Part shown: positions 54,327 to 63,763 of the stretch, one piece after another | Position numbering within the stretch: position 1 is the stretch's first letter | Layout of the letters: the number at the start of each line of letters is the position of its first letter | Source: Streptomyces prunicolor NBRC 13075 | GTDB lineage: Bacteria; Actinomycetota; Actinomycetes; Streptomycetales; Streptomycetaceae | Reading direction: 5' to 3' | Assembly: GCF_000367365.1 (NCBI RefSeq) | Contig: NZ_BARF01000060.1 | Location: 1-64,000, forward strand | DNA: 64,000 nt | Notes under the pieces: model-generated | Database searches by the model: none | What the model was told of the DNA's origin: nothing | Seen by the model: only the letters and a program-made list of their open reading frames with translations | Position numbers and translations under genes: made by a program

Positions 54327-56078
54327 TCACTCCGTCGGTACCGGCACCCGCCACACCACCGTGCTGCCGCCGCCGTCGGGACTGCCCAACTCCAGCTCCC
54401 CGCCCAGCTGTTCGGCCCGCTCCGCGATGTTCCGCAGCCCGCTGCGGCGGCCGTCCGCCGGAATGCCGCAGCCGTTGTCGGTGACCGTCAGACGGACCTG
54501 GTGGGAGTCGGCGGTGAGGGAGATGTCGGCACGGCCGGCGTGAGCGTGCCGGGCGATGTTGGTGAGGGCCTCGGAGAGTACGGCCACCAGGTGGTCGGCG
54601 GTCTCGCGCGGCACCCGGGTCTCCACCAGTCCCTCCATCCGCACGCTCGGCGCGAAGCCCAGCACCGGAGCCGCCTCGCCCACGGCGCGCATCACCCGTG
54701 CCCGCAGGCCGTCCCCGCCGGTGCCTCCCCGTGAGCGCAGTCCGAAGATCGTCGACCTGATGATCTTGATGGTCTCGTCGAGGTCGTCCACCGCGCGGAC
54801 GACACGTTCGGCCGCTTCGGGGTGGTCGATGAACCGGCTCGTGCTCTGGAGGGTCATGCCGGTGGCGAAGAGCCGTTGGATGGCGAGGTCGTGCAGGTCG
54901 CGGGCGATACGGTCGCGGTCTTGGAGCACCGCGATCTCCTGTGCGTCCAGGCGGCGTTCGGCCAGTTCCATCGCGATGGCCGCCTGCGCGGCGAAGGCCT
55001 GCAGGGTCTCGGTCTCCGTCGCCGTGAACGGCTGCCGCCCGGTTTCACGCGCCAGGAGGACGACGCCGCGCACGCCCGCCTCGCCGGTGCCGATGGGTAC
55101 GGCCACGGCGGGGCCGAGTCCTCCGAAGCGGGGTGGTTCCAGGGTGATGCGTCCGTCGTGGCCGACGTCCGGGCTGGTGACCGGAGTGGCGCCGGAGAAT
55201 GCCAGGCCCATCAGGCTGCGGTCCATGGGGAGTACGAGTCCTTTGTGGGCCTCGGCGTCCATACCGACGGCGATCTCCACGGCCAGCGACCCGGTGTCCT
55301 CCATCGGCAGGGCGACCGCCGCGAGGGCGGAGCCCGTGATCTCGCCGGCCCGCTCGGCGATCAGGGCGAGGACCTTGGTGCGGGAGTCGCCGGACATCAG
55401 GCTGTGGGTGATCTCCGCGTTCGCCCGCAGCCAGCGTTCCCGCAGCCGGGACTCCTCGTACAGGCGGGCGTTGTCGATCGCGACGCCGGCCGCCACGGCC
55501 AGGGTGGACAGGACCGACTCGTCCTCGTCGTCGAAGTGCGCTCCGGCCCGCTTCTCGGTCAGGTACAGGTTGCCGAAGATCTGGTCGCGTACCCGGATGG
55601 GGACCCCGAGGAAGGTGTTCATCGGCGGGTGGTTGGGCGGGAAGCCGTACGAGGCCTGGTGTTCGGAGAGCTTCACGAGGCGCAGCGGCTCGGGGTGGCG
55701 GATCAGCTCGCCGAGGATGCCGTGGCCCTCCGGATACGGGCCGATGCGGGCGATCTGCTCCTCGGTGACCCCGACCGTGTGGAAGGCGGACAGCCGCGTG
55801 CCGTCGGGGCCGATCACGCCGAGCGCCCCGTACTCGGCGTCCACGAGCACCGCGGCGGCCTCGACGATGCTGTGCAGGACCTGCTCCAGGTCCAGTTCCC
55901 GGCCGACGGAGAGCACCGCCTCCAGCAGGCTGTGCACCCGGTCGCGGGTGCCGCGGGCCGCGTCCAGCCGCGCCTGGAGCTCCTCCAGCAACTCGTCCAG
56001 CTTCAGCTGCGGCAGCCGTACGCGGGCCTCACGGGCCTCTTCGGGGCTTCCCACCTGTGTCTCCTCGGGCCTGGGCAC
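54327..56078 (-). CDS. GAF-domain sensor histidine kinase (DevS/DosS type)
   Basis: A 583-residue NarL-family sensor. Two GAF domains (about 55-205 and 225-370) are followed by a HisKA_3 dimer helix with the phosphoacceptor His in ARDLHDLAIQRLF. The catalytic domain shows EALTNIARHAHA (N box), DNGCGI (G1) and GLRNIAERAEQLGG (G2). The layout equals DevS/DosS of mycobacteria and OsdK of Streptomyces, which sense redox or oxygen via haem in GAF. Haem binding cannot be shown here. No response regulator is adjacent. GTG 56078 is used; another GTG lies 8 codons inside. Confidence 0.88.
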   Translation of the reverse strand: MPRPEETQVGSPEEAREARVRLPQLKLDELLEELQARLDAARGTRDRVHSLLEAVLSVGRELDLEQVLHSIVEAAAVLVDAEYGALGVIGPDGTRLSAFHTVGVTEEQIARIGPYPEGHGILGELIRHPEPLRLVKLSEHQASYGFPPNHPPMNTFLGVPIRVRDQIFGNLYLTEKRAGAHFDDEDESVLSTLAVAAGVAIDNARLYEESRLRERWLRANAEITHSLMSGDSRTKVLALIAERAGEITGSALAAVALPMEDTGSLAVEIAVGMDAEAHKGLVLPMDRSLMGLAFSGATPVTSPDVGHDGRITLEPPRFGGLGPAVAVPIGTGEAGVRGVVLLARETGRQPFTATETETLQAFAAQAAIAMELAERRLDAQEIAVLQDRDRIARDLHDLAIQRLFATGMTLQSTSRFIDHPEAAERVVRAVDDLDETIKIIRSTIFGLRSRGGTGGDGLRARVMRAVGEAAPVLGFAPSVRMEGLVETRVPRETADHLVAVLSEALTNIARHAHAGRADISLTADSHQVRLTVTDNGCGIPADGRRSGLRNIAERAEQLGGELELGSPDGGGSTVVWRVPVPTE

Positions 56079-56144
56079 CGGCGGCTCCGGACACAGGTCA
56101 CGCTACCGGCGCGCAACGCGCGGCGGTATGGAATCGGCTTCCGA

Positions 56145-56290
56145 TCAGCCCATGGGGACGAGGACCACGGGGCAGTGCGAGTGGTGCAGGAGGGTGTGCG
56201 CGACCGGGCTCAGGTGGCCGCTGTGCCGCCCGCGCGATCGAGGCGACCCGACGACCACCGCGGAGGCCTCCCGGGTGGCCTCTCGGGATG
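56145..56290 (-). pseudogene. universal stress protein C-terminal remnant
   Basis: Reverse-strand frame ATREASAVVVGSPRSRGRHSG, then HLSPVAHTLLHHSHCPVVLVP and stop. That is the last third of a USP (compare the end HGVLHHSTCPVAVVPEH of a neighbour). The rest is missing and the GAPDH stop lies 2 bases away. It is evidence of past gene loss in the stress cluster. Confidence 0.75.
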
Positions 56291-56292
56291 TG

Positions 56293-57306
56293 TCAGTCGT
56301 CGGCGACCAGTGCCGTCAGGTCGAGGAGGCGGTTGGTGTAGCCCCACTCGTTGTCGTACCAGCCGAAGACCTTGACCAGGGTGCCGCTCGCCTGGGTGAG
56401 GGCGGGGTCGAAGACGCAGGACGCGGGGTCGCCGATGACGTCGCGGGAGACGATCGGGGCCTTCGTCACGCGGATGATGCCGTTGAGCGGGCCGTCCGCC
56501 GCCTCGGCGAAGGCCGCGTTGACCTCCTCGGCCGTCGTCTCGCGGTTCAGGACGACGGCGAGGTCGGTGAGCGAGCCGTCCTCCACGGGCACGCGCACGG
56601 CGATGCCGTCCAGGGCGCCGGCCAGCTCCGGCAGCACCAGGCCCACGGCGCGCGCGGCACCCGTGCTGGTGGGGATGATGCTCAGGGCGGCCGAGCGGGC
56701 CCGGCGCAGGTCCTTGTGCGGGGCGTCGAGGAGGGACTGGTCGTTGGTGTAGCCGTGGATGGTGGTCATCATGCCGCGCTCGATGCCGAAGGTCTCGTGC
56801 AGCACCTTCACCATCGGGGCCACGCAGTTGGTGGTGCAGGACGCGGCCGAGACGATCCGGTCGCGGTGCCGGTCGTACGTCGTGTCGTTGACGCCCATCA
56901 CGATGGTGGCGTCCGCGTTCCTGCCCGGGGCGGACAGCAGCACGGTGTGGGCGCCCGCCTTCAGGTGCAGGGCGGCGGAGTCGCGGTCGCGGAAGCGGCC
57001 GGTGGACTCGATGACGATGTCGGCGCCGTAGTCGGACCAGTGCAGGGCGGCCGGATCGCGTTCGGCGCTGATGGCGATGCGCCGGCCGTCGACGGTGATC
57101 GAGCTGTCGTCGTGGCTCACCTCGCGTCCGATGCGCCCGAACGTCGAGTCGTACTCCAGGAGATGGGCCAGGGTGGCGGGCGAGGTGATGTCGTTGATCG
57201 CGACCACCTCGACGTCCTGGGTGCCCGCCTCGGCGCGGTCGAGTGCCGCGCGCAGATAGGTGCGGCCGATCCGGCCGAAGCCGTTGATGCCGACACGTAC
57301 GGTCAT
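56293..57306 (-). CDS. gap: glyceraldehyde-3-phosphate dehydrogenase
   Basis: A 337-residue NAD-dependent GAPDH of glycolysis. The NAD fold GINGFGRIGRTYLRAAL is followed by the active-site block SAASCTTNC with the catalytic Cys, and HGYTNDQSLLDAPH. The C-terminal WYDNEWGYTNRLLDL is standard. AAAGGAG 10 bases before ATG 57306 supports the start. It is a second-type GAPDH gene in a cluster with phosphoketolase, so it likely serves a stress or fermentative route, not the main glycolytic one (inference). Confidence 0.95.
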   Translation of the reverse strand: MTVRVGINGFGRIGRTYLRAALDRAEAGTQDVEVVAINDITSPATLAHLLEYDSTFGRIGREVSHDDSSITVDGRRIAISAERDPAALHWSDYGADIVIESTGRFRDRDSAALHLKAGAHTVLLSAPGRNADATIVMGVNDTTYDRHRDRIVSAASCTTNCVAPMVKVLHETFGIERGMMTTIHGYTNDQSLLDAPHKDLRRARSAALSIIPTSTGAARAVGLVLPELAGALDGIAVRVPVEDGSLTDLAVVLNRETTAEEVNAAFAEAADGPLNGIIRVTKAPIVSRDVIGDPASCVFDPALTQASGTLVKVFGWYDNEWGYTNRLLDLTALVADD

Positions 57307-57353
57307 GACGGTGAACTCCTTTGCGGAGCAGGGGATTTACGGGGTCGGGGAGG

Positions 57354-59762
57354 TCAGGCGTTCCAGGTCCAGTCGGCGACCTCGGGGAGGTCGGTGCCGT
57401 GTTCGCGGATCCAGGCGTGGTGGCGGGTGCGGGCGTCGGCCATCTGCTGGCGTACGGCTGCGGCGCGGACGGCGAGGTGGGGGACGCGGTCGATGACGTC
57501 CATGACCAGGCGGTAGCGGTCGAGGTCGTTGCGGACGACCATGTCGAACGGGGTGGTCGTGGTGCCGGACTCCTTGTAGCCGCGCACGTGCAGGTTGGCG
57601 TGGCCGGTGCGGCGGTAGGCGAGGCGGTGGATGAGCCACGGGTAGCCGTGGTAGGCGAAGATGACCGGCCTGTCGGTGGTGAACAGGCCGTCGTACTCGA
57701 AGTCGCCCATGCCGTGCGGGTGTTCGTCGCGCGGCATGAGCCGCGTCATGTCGACGACGTTGACGACGCGGACGGCGAGGTCGGGCAGGTGGCGGCGCAG
57801 CAGCTGGGCGGCGGCCAGGACCTCCAGGGTGGGGACGTCACCGGCGCAGGCGAGGACGACATCGGGTTCGCCGCCGTTCTCGGTGCCCGCCCACTCCCAG
57901 ATCCCGGCGCCGCGCGCGCAGTGGGAGCGGGCCTGGTCCAGGGAGAGCCAGTCGAAGCAGGGCTGCTTGCCGGCGACGACCACGTTGACGTAGTCGCGGC
58001 TGCGCAGGACGTGATCGGCCACCGAGAGAAGGGTGTTGGCGTCCGGCGGGAGGTAGACCCGGACGACTTCGGGGCTCTTGTTGAGGACGTGGTCGACGAA
58101 GCCGGGGTCCTGGTGCGAGAAGCCGTTGTGGTCCTGGCGCCAAACATGCGACGTCAGAAGGTAGTTGAGGGAGGCGATCGGCGCCCGCCACGCCAACTCC
58201 CGCGACGTCTTCAGCCACTTGATGTGCTGATTGACCATCGAGTCGACGATGTGCACGAAGGCCTCGTAGCAGGAGAACAGTCCGTGCCGGCCGGTCAGCA
58301 GATAGCCCTCCAGCCAGCCCTGGCAGGTGTGTTCGGAGAGGATCTCCATCACCCGGCCGTGCCGGTCCAGGTGTTCGTCGACCGGCAGGAACCCCGCCTG
58401 CCAGGCCTTGCCACTGGCGTTGAAGACGGCCTGGAGGCGGTTGGAAGCGGTCTCGTCCGGGCCCACGAGGCGGAAGTCGCGGCTCGCCGCGGTGTCGTGC
58501 ATGACCTGTTCGAGGAGGTCGCCGAGGACGCGGGTCGGCTCGTGCAGGGTGCTGCCCGGCTTCTCGACGGGGACGGCGAAACGGTCCAGGGACGGGATCG
58601 GCAGATCGCGGACGAGGAGACCGCCGTTGGCGTACGGGCTGGAGCCGAGGCGCTTGGTGCCCTCGGGGACGCAGGCGAGGACGTCCGCGACGGGTCGGCC
58701 GTCCGGGCCGAACAGCTGCTCCGGGTGGTACGAGCGCAGCCACGCCTCCAACTGCCGTAGATGCTCCGGGTTTTCGCGTACCTCGGACAGCGGGACCTGG
58801 TGGGCGCGCCAGGTGCCCTCGACCGGGACGCCGTCGACCTCGGCGGGACCGGTCCAGCCCTTGGGCGTACGCAGCACGATCATCGGCCAGTGCACCCGCT
58901 CGCTCACGCCGTCCGCACGGGCGGACTGCTGCATCACGGCGATGCGGTCCAGCGCGTCGTCGAACGCGGCGGCCATGGCGCGGTGCACCTTGAGCGGGTC
59001 GTCGCCGGTGACGTGGATCGGGTCGTGGCCGTAGCCGCGCAGCAGCTCGTCGAGTTCGGACTCGGGGAGGCGGGACAGGACCGTCGGGTTGGCGATCTTG
59101 TAGCCGTTGAGGTGCAGGATCGGCAGGACCGCGCCGTCGTGGACCGGGTCGAGGAACTTGTTGGAGTGCCAGGCGGCGGCCAGCGGGCCGGTCTCCGCCT
59201 CGCCGTCGCCGATCACGCACGCGACCAGCAGGTCCGGGTGGTCGAAGGCGGCGCCGTAGGCGTGCGCGAGGGAGTAGCCGAGCTCGCCGCCCTCGTGGAT
59301 CGAGCCGGGGGTCTCCGGCGCCACATGGCTCGGCACGCCGCCGGGGAAGGAGAACTGCTTGAACAGCCGCTCCATGCCGGCCCCGTCGCGCGAGACGTCC
59401 GGGTAGGTGTCGCTGTAGCTGCCCTCCAGCCAGGAGTTGGCGAGCACGGACGGGCCGCCGTGGCCGGGTCCCCACACGCACAGCGCGTCCAGGCCGCGCG
59501 CCTTGATCACCCGGTTGAGGTGGGTGTACACGAGGTTGAGACCGGGCGAGGTACCCCAGTGGCCCAGCAGCCGCGGCTTGATGTGCTCCGGCTTCAGGGG
59601 CTCGGTGAGCCGCGCGTTCGCCATCAGGTAGATCTGGCCCGCGGCAAGGTAGTTGGCGGCCCGCCAATGGGCGTCCAGGGTGCGCAGTTCGTCGTCGGAG
59701 AGTTCGGAGAGTTCGGAGAGTTCGGACAGGGCGGTCGCGTCCAGGTTTTCGGCCTTGTTCAT
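57354..59762 (-). CDS. xfp: xylulose-5-phosphate/fructose-6-phosphate phosphoketolase
   Basis: An 802-residue thiamine-diphosphate enzyme that cleaves xylulose-5-P (or fructose-6-P) with phosphate to acetyl-phosphate plus a triose or tetrose phosphate. The N-terminal XFP domain has [18 protein letters not shown] and the ThDP motif GDGEAETGP, and the middle has ICE-type loops typical of the family. Full length for the family. The N-terminal [13 protein letters not shown] is a 9-bp microsatellite (59700-59728). With GAPDH and alcohol dehydrogenase next to it, a heterolactic-like pathway under low oxygen is suggested. Confidence 0.95.
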   Translation of the reverse strand: MNKAENLDATALSELSELSELSDDELRTLDAHWRAANYLAAGQIYLMANARLTEPLKPEHIKPRLLGHWGTSPGLNLVYTHLNRVIKARGLDALCVWGPGHGGPSVLANSWLEGSYSDTYPDVSRDGAGMERLFKQFSFPGGVPSHVAPETPGSIHEGGELGYSLAHAYGAAFDHPDLLVACVIGDGEAETGPLAAAWHSNKFLDPVHDGAVLPILHLNGYKIANPTVLSRLPESELDELLRGYGHDPIHVTGDDPLKVHRAMAAAFDDALDRIAVMQQSARADGVSERVHWPMIVLRTPKGWTGPAEVDGVPVEGTWRAHQVPLSEVRENPEHLRQLEAWLRSYHPEQLFGPDGRPVADVLACVPEGTKRLGSSPYANGGLLVRDLPIPSLDRFAVPVEKPGSTLHEPTRVLGDLLEQVMHDTAASRDFRLVGPDETASNRLQAVFNASGKAWQAGFLPVDEHLDRHGRVMEILSEHTCQGWLEGYLLTGRHGLFSCYEAFVHIVDSMVNQHIKWLKTSRELAWRAPIASLNYLLTSHVWRQDHNGFSHQDPGFVDHVLNKSPEVVRVYLPPDANTLLSVADHVLRSRDYVNVVVAGKQPCFDWLSLDQARSHCARGAGIWEWAGTENGGEPDVVLACAGDVPTLEVLAAAQLLRRHLPDLAVRVVNVVDMTRLMPRDEHPHGMGDFEYDGLFTTDRPVIFAYHGYPWLIHRLAYRRTGHANLHVRGYKESGTTTTPFDMVVRNDLDRYRLVMDVIDRVPHLAVRAAAVRQQMADARTRHHAWIREHGTDLPEVADWTWNA

Positions 59763-59851
59763 CGGGGGCTCCGGAAGTCATCGGCGTGGTTCAACGGGGG
59801 CGTCGGAGGCGGAACTACTGCGTCAGCAGGCGGAGTTGAGGACGATCGTGC

Positions 59852-60736
59852 TCACGCGTGCTCGGGCACGACGGCCACCGGGCAGGTGGAGTGGTGCAGC
59901 ACTCCGTGGGCCACGCGGCCCAGTTGGAGGCCGTAGTGCCCGGGGCGGCGCCTGGCTCCGACGATCAGGAGGTCGGCGTCGCGCGAGGCGTCCACGAGCA
60001 CGGCCCGGGTGGGGCCCTCGACCGTACGGCGGCGTGACTCGACGTCGGCGGGGGCGTCCCGAAGCGCCGCGTCCAGCGCCTCGACCGCCTGCTGCTCGTG
60101 CAGCCGGGCCGGTTCGCCGGACATCAGGGGATGGTCGGTGGTCTCGTGCGCGGGCCAGCGCCAGGCCCGTACGACGTCCACCGCCGCTCCGCGTCGCCGC
60201 GCCTCCTCGAAGGCGAAGCGCACCGCCGCCGAGCCCGCCGGCTTCGCTCCTACGCCGACGACGACGCGGCCGTGCGTTCCGGTCCGGGCCCGGTTGTCGT
60301 GGTCGCCGCGGACGACGATCATCGGGCACTGCGCGTGCCCGGCCACGATCAGGCTCACCGAGCCCAGCAGCGCCTCGGCGATACCGCTGCGGCCGCGGGT
60401 GCCCGTCACCAGCATCGAGGCGTCGCGGCTCTCCCGCACCAACGCGTACTCGGGTTCCTCCACCAACACCTCGACGCGCACGTCGAGTTCGGGTTGGCGG
60501 CGGCGTGCCCGGCGTGCGGCGTTGTCGACGATGTCCTCGGCCCTCACCTGCTCGTCGGGCTTGGCGAGGTCTTCGGAGAGCGAGGTGCCCTCGTACCGCT
60601 CCCACAGTGACGCGTACACCAGCCGCAGAGGGAGTCCGCGCACGGCGGCCTCGTCGGCCGCCCAGTCGACGGCCCGCAGACTCGGCTCGGAACCGTCCAC
60701 GCCCACGACCACGGGGAGTGTTGTCATCGTGGTCAC
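59852..60736 (-). CDS. universal stress protein (two domains)
   Basis: A 294-residue USP. PVVVGVDGSEPSLRAVDWAADEA opens domain 1, with MLVTGTRGRSGIAEALLGSVS for ATP contacts. Domain 2 opens VVVGVGAKPAGSAAVRFA and closes with LIVGARRRPGHYG and HGVLHHSTCPVAVV. Start is GTG at 60736, overlapping the preceding dehydrogenase stop (GTGA); ATG 60727 is an alternative. It is translated with the dehydrogenase, as one operon. Confidence 0.92.
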   Translation of the reverse strand: MTTMTTLPVVVGVDGSEPSLRAVDWAADEAAVRGLPLRLVYASLWERYEGTSLSEDLAKPDEQVRAEDIVDNAARRARRRQPELDVRVEVLVEEPEYALVRESRDASMLVTGTRGRSGIAEALLGSVSLIVAGHAQCPMIVVRGDHDNRARTGTHGRVVVGVGAKPAGSAAVRFAFEEARRRGAAVDVVRAWRWPAHETTDHPLMSGEPARLHEQQAVEALDAALRDAPADVESRRRTVEGPTRAVLVDASRDADLLIVGARRRPGHYGLQLGRVAHGVLHHSTCPVAVVPEHA

Positions 60737-61758
60737 CGCCCCGCACCGAGGAGGTCGAACACGATCCGGGCCTTGACCTCGCCGCGCAGCACCTCGTCGA
60801 TGGACTCGTTGACGGAGGCCAGCGGGCGGGTCTCGGAGATGACCTTGGTGTGTCCGGCGGCGTGCAGCTGGAACACCTCGGCGAGATCCTGCCGGGTGCC
60901 GACGATCGAGCCGATCACCGAGGTGCCGTTCAGCACGGTGTCGAAGATCGGGACCTGGATGCTGCCGTGCGCGGGCAGGGCGACCATGACGAGCTTCCCG
61001 CCGCGCCGCAGGCCGGAGTTGACGGCGGCGAACGCGCCCTCGTTCACGGCGAGCGCGATGGCTGCGTGCGCGCCGCCGTGCCGCTTGAGGACTTCTCCTA
61101 CGTCGTCCTTGCGGGCGTCGATGACGAGGTCGGCGCCGAGCGCGGTGGCGAGTTCGAGCTTCTCGTCGGTGACGTCGATCGCCGCGACCGTCGCCCCCGC
61201 GATCTTCGCGTACTGCACCGCCAGGTGGCCGAGCCCGCCGACACCGGAGATGGCGACGAGCTGCGCGGGCCGCACGCCGGCGACCTTGAGCGCCCTGTAC
61301 GTCGTGACGCCCGCGCAGGTCAGCGGGGCGGCGTCGATCGCGCTCACGCCGTCGGGCACCGGCTGGGCGAAGTCGGCCCAGGCCAGCATCTTCTCCGCGT
61401 ACCCGCCGTCACAGCCGTAGCCGGTGTTGATCTGCTGCTCGCACAGCGTCTCCCAGCCGGACAGGCAGTGCTCGCACCGCCCGCAGGCCTTGCCGAGCCA
61501 CGGCACCGCGACCCGCTGTCCGACGGCCAGATGGGTGACGCCGTCGCCGAGCTGCTCGACCAGGCCGACGCCCTCGTGGCCGGGGACGAAGGGCGGGCTG
61601 GGCTTGACCGGCCAGTCGCCGTGTGCGGCGTGGATGTCGGTGTGGCACAGCCCGGACGCCTCGACACGCACGCGGACCTGGCCGGGGCCGGGCTCGGGGT
61701 CGGGGCGGTCCTCCATGACCAGGGGTTCACCGAAGGCTCGTACGACTGCTGCCTTCAT
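60733..61758 (-). CDS. adhP: zinc-dependent alcohol dehydrogenase
   Basis: A 341-residue medium-chain dehydrogenase that interconverts alcohols and aldehydes with NAD(H). The catalytic zinc ligands are in SGLCHTDIH and PGHEGVG. The structural zinc Cys cluster is CGRCEHCLSGWETLC and the NAD fold ISGVGGLGHLAVQYAK. It is close to AdhP/AdhA of the ethanol-preferring type. In fermentation it would reduce acetaldehyde. It heads a two-gene operon with a universal stress protein. Confidence 0.94.
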   Translation of the reverse strand: MKAAVVRAFGEPLVMEDRPDPEPGPGQVRVRVEASGLCHTDIHAAHGDWPVKPSPPFVPGHEGVGLVEQLGDGVTHLAVGQRVAVPWLGKACGRCEHCLSGWETLCEQQINTGYGCDGGYAEKMLAWADFAQPVPDGVSAIDAAPLTCAGVTTYRALKVAGVRPAQLVAISGVGGLGHLAVQYAKIAGATVAAIDVTDEKLELATALGADLVIDARKDDVGEVLKRHGGAHAAIALAVNEGAFAAVNSGLRRGGKLVMVALPAHGSIQVPIFDTVLNGTSVIGSIVGTRQDLAEVFQLHAAGHTKVISETRPLASVNESIDEVLRGEVKARIVFDLLGAGR

Positions 61759-61789
61759 GACTGCTGCTCCTCAAGGGGATCGGTGTGGA

Positions 61790-62722
61790 TCAGTCGTGCG
61801 AGACGACGGCGACGGGGGCGGTGGAGTGATGCAGGACGCCGTGCGCGACCGGGCCGATGTGGGCGCCGAGCGCGCCGTGGCGGATCCGGCGGCCGATGAC
61901 GACCAGGGAGGCCTCGCGGGAGGCGTCCACCAGGTGGTCGGCGGCGCTGCCGACGCGGGACTCCAGGGCGACCTCGACGGCGGGGTGCTTCAGCCGCCAG
62001 GGGCGCAGCGCCTCGGTGAGAGCCGCGGCCTCCCAGCGGAACAGCTCGTCGTTCAGGCCCGCGTCCATCCCGAGGCCGTAGGCGTAGTACGGCGGCAGGC
62101 TCCAGCCGTGGACGACCCGCAGCGCGGTGTCGCGCCGGGCGGCCTCGGCGAACGCGAACTCGAGCACCGCGTCGGCGGGGGCGCCGGCGTCGATGCCGAG
62201 GACCACGGGCCGGGACGGCGTGGCGGACGACGGGTTCGTCCCGTTCTCGGCGGCGGCCTGTTCGCCGGCCCGGACCAGGACCACGGGCAGTTCGGCGTGT
62301 GCGACCACGGAGAGGCCGACGGAACCGACGAGGAATCCGCCGACACCGCTCAGTCCACGCGAGCCGAGGACCAGCAGTTCGGAGTCCTTCGCCGCGTCCA
62401 GGAGGGTGTCCGCGGGCGCGCCGGTCAGCTGCTCCACGGTCACGTCCACGCCGGGGTGGCGCCGCCGGATGCCGTCGGCCGCCTCGCGGGGAATCCTCCC
62501 CCAGCCTTCGGCCGGGGGGACCCCCATCTCGCTTCGCTCGGTCCAGTGCTGCTGTGTCTCGGCGCCGAGCAGCGGTGCCTGCGCCATGGGTGCCGGCACG
62601 GGCTCCCAGACCTGGACCAGCTTCAGCGGCAGGCCGCGCAGCTGTGCCTCGTGGGCGGCCCAATCGGCCGCCGCGCGGCTCTCGGCGGAGCCGTCGAGGC
62701 CGACGGTGACGGTGCGGGTCAT
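61790..62722 (-). CDS. universal stress protein with an inserted repeat
   Basis: A 310-residue two-domain USP. Domain 1 is RTVTVGLDGSAESRAAADWAA with LLVLGSRGLSGVGGFLVGSVG; domain 2 has VVLGIDAGAPADAVLEFA and the end HGVLHHSTAPVAVV. Between residues about 58 and 75 it carries ERSEMGVPPAEGWGRI, encoded by a dispersed hairpin repeat and absent from its paralogues. ATG 62722 is supported by AGGTGGA. It lies 31 bases before the dehydrogenase gene, so it may share its transcript. Confidence 0.9.
   Translation of the reverse strand: MTRTVTVGLDGSAESRAAADWAAHEAQLRGLPLKLVQVWEPVPAPMAQAPLLGAETQQHWTERSEMGVPPAEGWGRIPREAADGIRRRHPGVDVTVEQLTGAPADTLLDAAKDSELLVLGSRGLSGVGGFLVGSVGLSVVAHAELPVVLVRAGEQAAAENGTNPSSATPSRPVVLGIDAGAPADAVLEFAFAEAARRDTALRVVHGWSLPPYYAYGLGMDAGLNDELFRWEAAALTEALRPWRLKHPAVEVALESRVGSAADHLVDASREASLVVIGRRIRHGALGAHIGPVAHGVLHHSTAPVAVVSHD
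62496..62546 (-). repeat. dispersed Streptomyces hairpin repeat inserted in-frame
   Basis: CCCCCAGCCTTCGGCCGGGGGG and the following ACCCCCATCTCGCTTCGCTC carry the core of a common Streptomyces intergenic repeat (a CCCCCAGC-TTCG-GC-GGGGG hairpin plus CTTCGCTTCG tail). Here it sits inside the stress-protein gene, length divisible by three, and is translated. Confidence 0.6.
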
Positions 62723-62803
62723 GATGTCCACCTTCTGGATCGGGGTCCTGCTGCGAGCTTCGTCGTCGTACGAGGCACCGGGCAGGGGCCGCAGGTCCCT
62801 GCC

Positions 62804-62827
62804 GGGGACCGAACGGCCCTGTCCGGT
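62804..62827 (-). promoter_or_regulatory. shared stress-promoter motif, copy 1
   Basis: GGGGACCGAACGGCCCTGTCCG lies about 80-105 bases upstream of the stress-protein start. Fifteen bases of it (GAACGGCCCTGTCCG) recur at 63682-63696. The core GGNC-N4-GGCCC is partly dyadic, like DevR/DosR-type operator cores, but the exact consensus is not matched. Confidence 0.45.
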
Positions 62828-62899
62828 GTGCGGCACGGCCCTGTCCGGTGTGCGGCACGGCCCTGTCCGGTGTGCGGCACGGCCCTGTCCGGTTTCGGC
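62813..62899. repeat. 22-bp tandem repeat (four units) upstream of a stress gene
   Basis: Three exact units of ACGGCCCTGTCCGGTGTGCG plus GC, then a fourth shortened unit (62813-62899), between the DoxX and stress-protein genes. Each unit holds the motif GGCCCTGTCCGG. A following hairpin, CGGCGGGCCC/GGGCCCGCCG (62901-62926), probably terminates the DoxX transcript. Confidence 0.85.
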
Positions 62900-62938
62900 A
62901 CGGCGGGCCCACCGACGGGCCCGCCGCACCTCCCGCGG

Positions 62939-63568
62939 TCACCGCAGCCAGCGGCTGCGACGGATGAGCGGGAGCCTGGCCCAGACCTTGCCGAGGCCGA
63001 GGGTGTCGCCGGCGGCGACGGCGGCCAGGGCGATCAGGACGACGGCGTAGATGAGGTGGTAGTCCACGAACGGGTTCGGCGACATGCTCGGCGAGCCGTC
63101 CGAGAGGTGCCGGGCGGGCGGCCACTCGGCCAGCCACATGAACGCCATCATCATCGTGCCCGCGACGGCCGCGAAGCGCAGCGCGACGCCGGCGAGGAGC
63201 GCGACCCCGATCCCGGCCAGGCCGAGCATGAACAGCCAGTCGGCCGAGGTGGCACCGGCCCAGGAGTGGAACGTGGATTCCATCGGGCCGGCGGCCACGC
63301 CGCTCAGGAAGCCCTTGGTCGGCGAGCCGCCGTCGATCCAGCCCTTGCCGGAGGGGGTGGCGTAGCCGAGGCCGAAGGTCTTGTCGAGGAAGGCCCACAG
63401 GAAGACGAACCCGGTGAGCAGCCGCAGGGACGCGAAGGCGTAGGCCCGCACGGTGTACGTGTCGCTGTGTGCCGACACGGCGGACTCGGATGCGGAGGCG
63501 GTCCGGTTCCTGCGGATGGACGGCAGGTGGAAGCCCTGACTGTGGCGAGGGTGCTCGTGCACGGCCAT
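62939..63568 (-). CDS. DoxX-family membrane protein
   Basis: A 209-residue protein with four membrane helices after a cytoplasmic N-terminus: ASLRLLTGFVFLWAFLDKTF, then LFMLGLAGIGVALLAGVALR, AAVAGTMMMAFMWLAEW and YHLIYAVVLIALAAVAAGD. DoxX proteins bind quinones or partner redox enzymes (for example thiosulfate oxidation, or a superoxide dismutase complex). ATG 63568. Its exact redox partner is not in the window. It carries the shared motif about 110-130 bases upstream. Confidence 0.88.
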   Translation of the reverse strand: MAVHEHPRHSQGFHLPSIRRNRTASASESAVSAHSDTYTVRAYAFASLRLLTGFVFLWAFLDKTFGLGYATPSGKGWIDGGSPTKGFLSGVAAGPMESTFHSWAGATSADWLFMLGLAGIGVALLAGVALRFAAVAGTMMMAFMWLAEWPPARHLSDGSPSMSPNPFVDYHLIYAVVLIALAAVAAGDTLGLGKVWARLPLIRRSRWLR

Positions 63569-63675
63569 GGTGGTGATCCTTTCGGGGAGGAGTGGGGCTG
63601 TCTGTTCGGTGCCTGACGTCCCTGACTCTCGTCCTGTGGGGCGGCTGCCGCCGGATGCCGAAGGTCGGTGGCCAT

Positions 63676-63697
63676 GGGGCTGAACGGCCCTGTCCGC
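63676..63697 (-). promoter_or_regulatory. shared stress-promoter motif, copy 2
   Basis: GGGGCTGAACGGCCCTGTCC, then GC, lies upstream of the DoxX gene. It matches copy 1 (62804-62827) over 15 contiguous bases and is at a similar distance from the gene start (about 108-129 bases). Confidence 0.45.
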
Positions 63698-63763
63698 AGG
63701 GACCGTTGGGGTGCACGGCCGGCGCTTCGCAGCTGCCGAAGGGCAGTTCGCCGAGGTTGTCGC

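Noticed and set aside
54556-57516. A 986-codon frame opposite the sensor kinase and GAPDH
   Set aside because: Ser/Arg-rich antisense frame spanning two certain genes; no domains.
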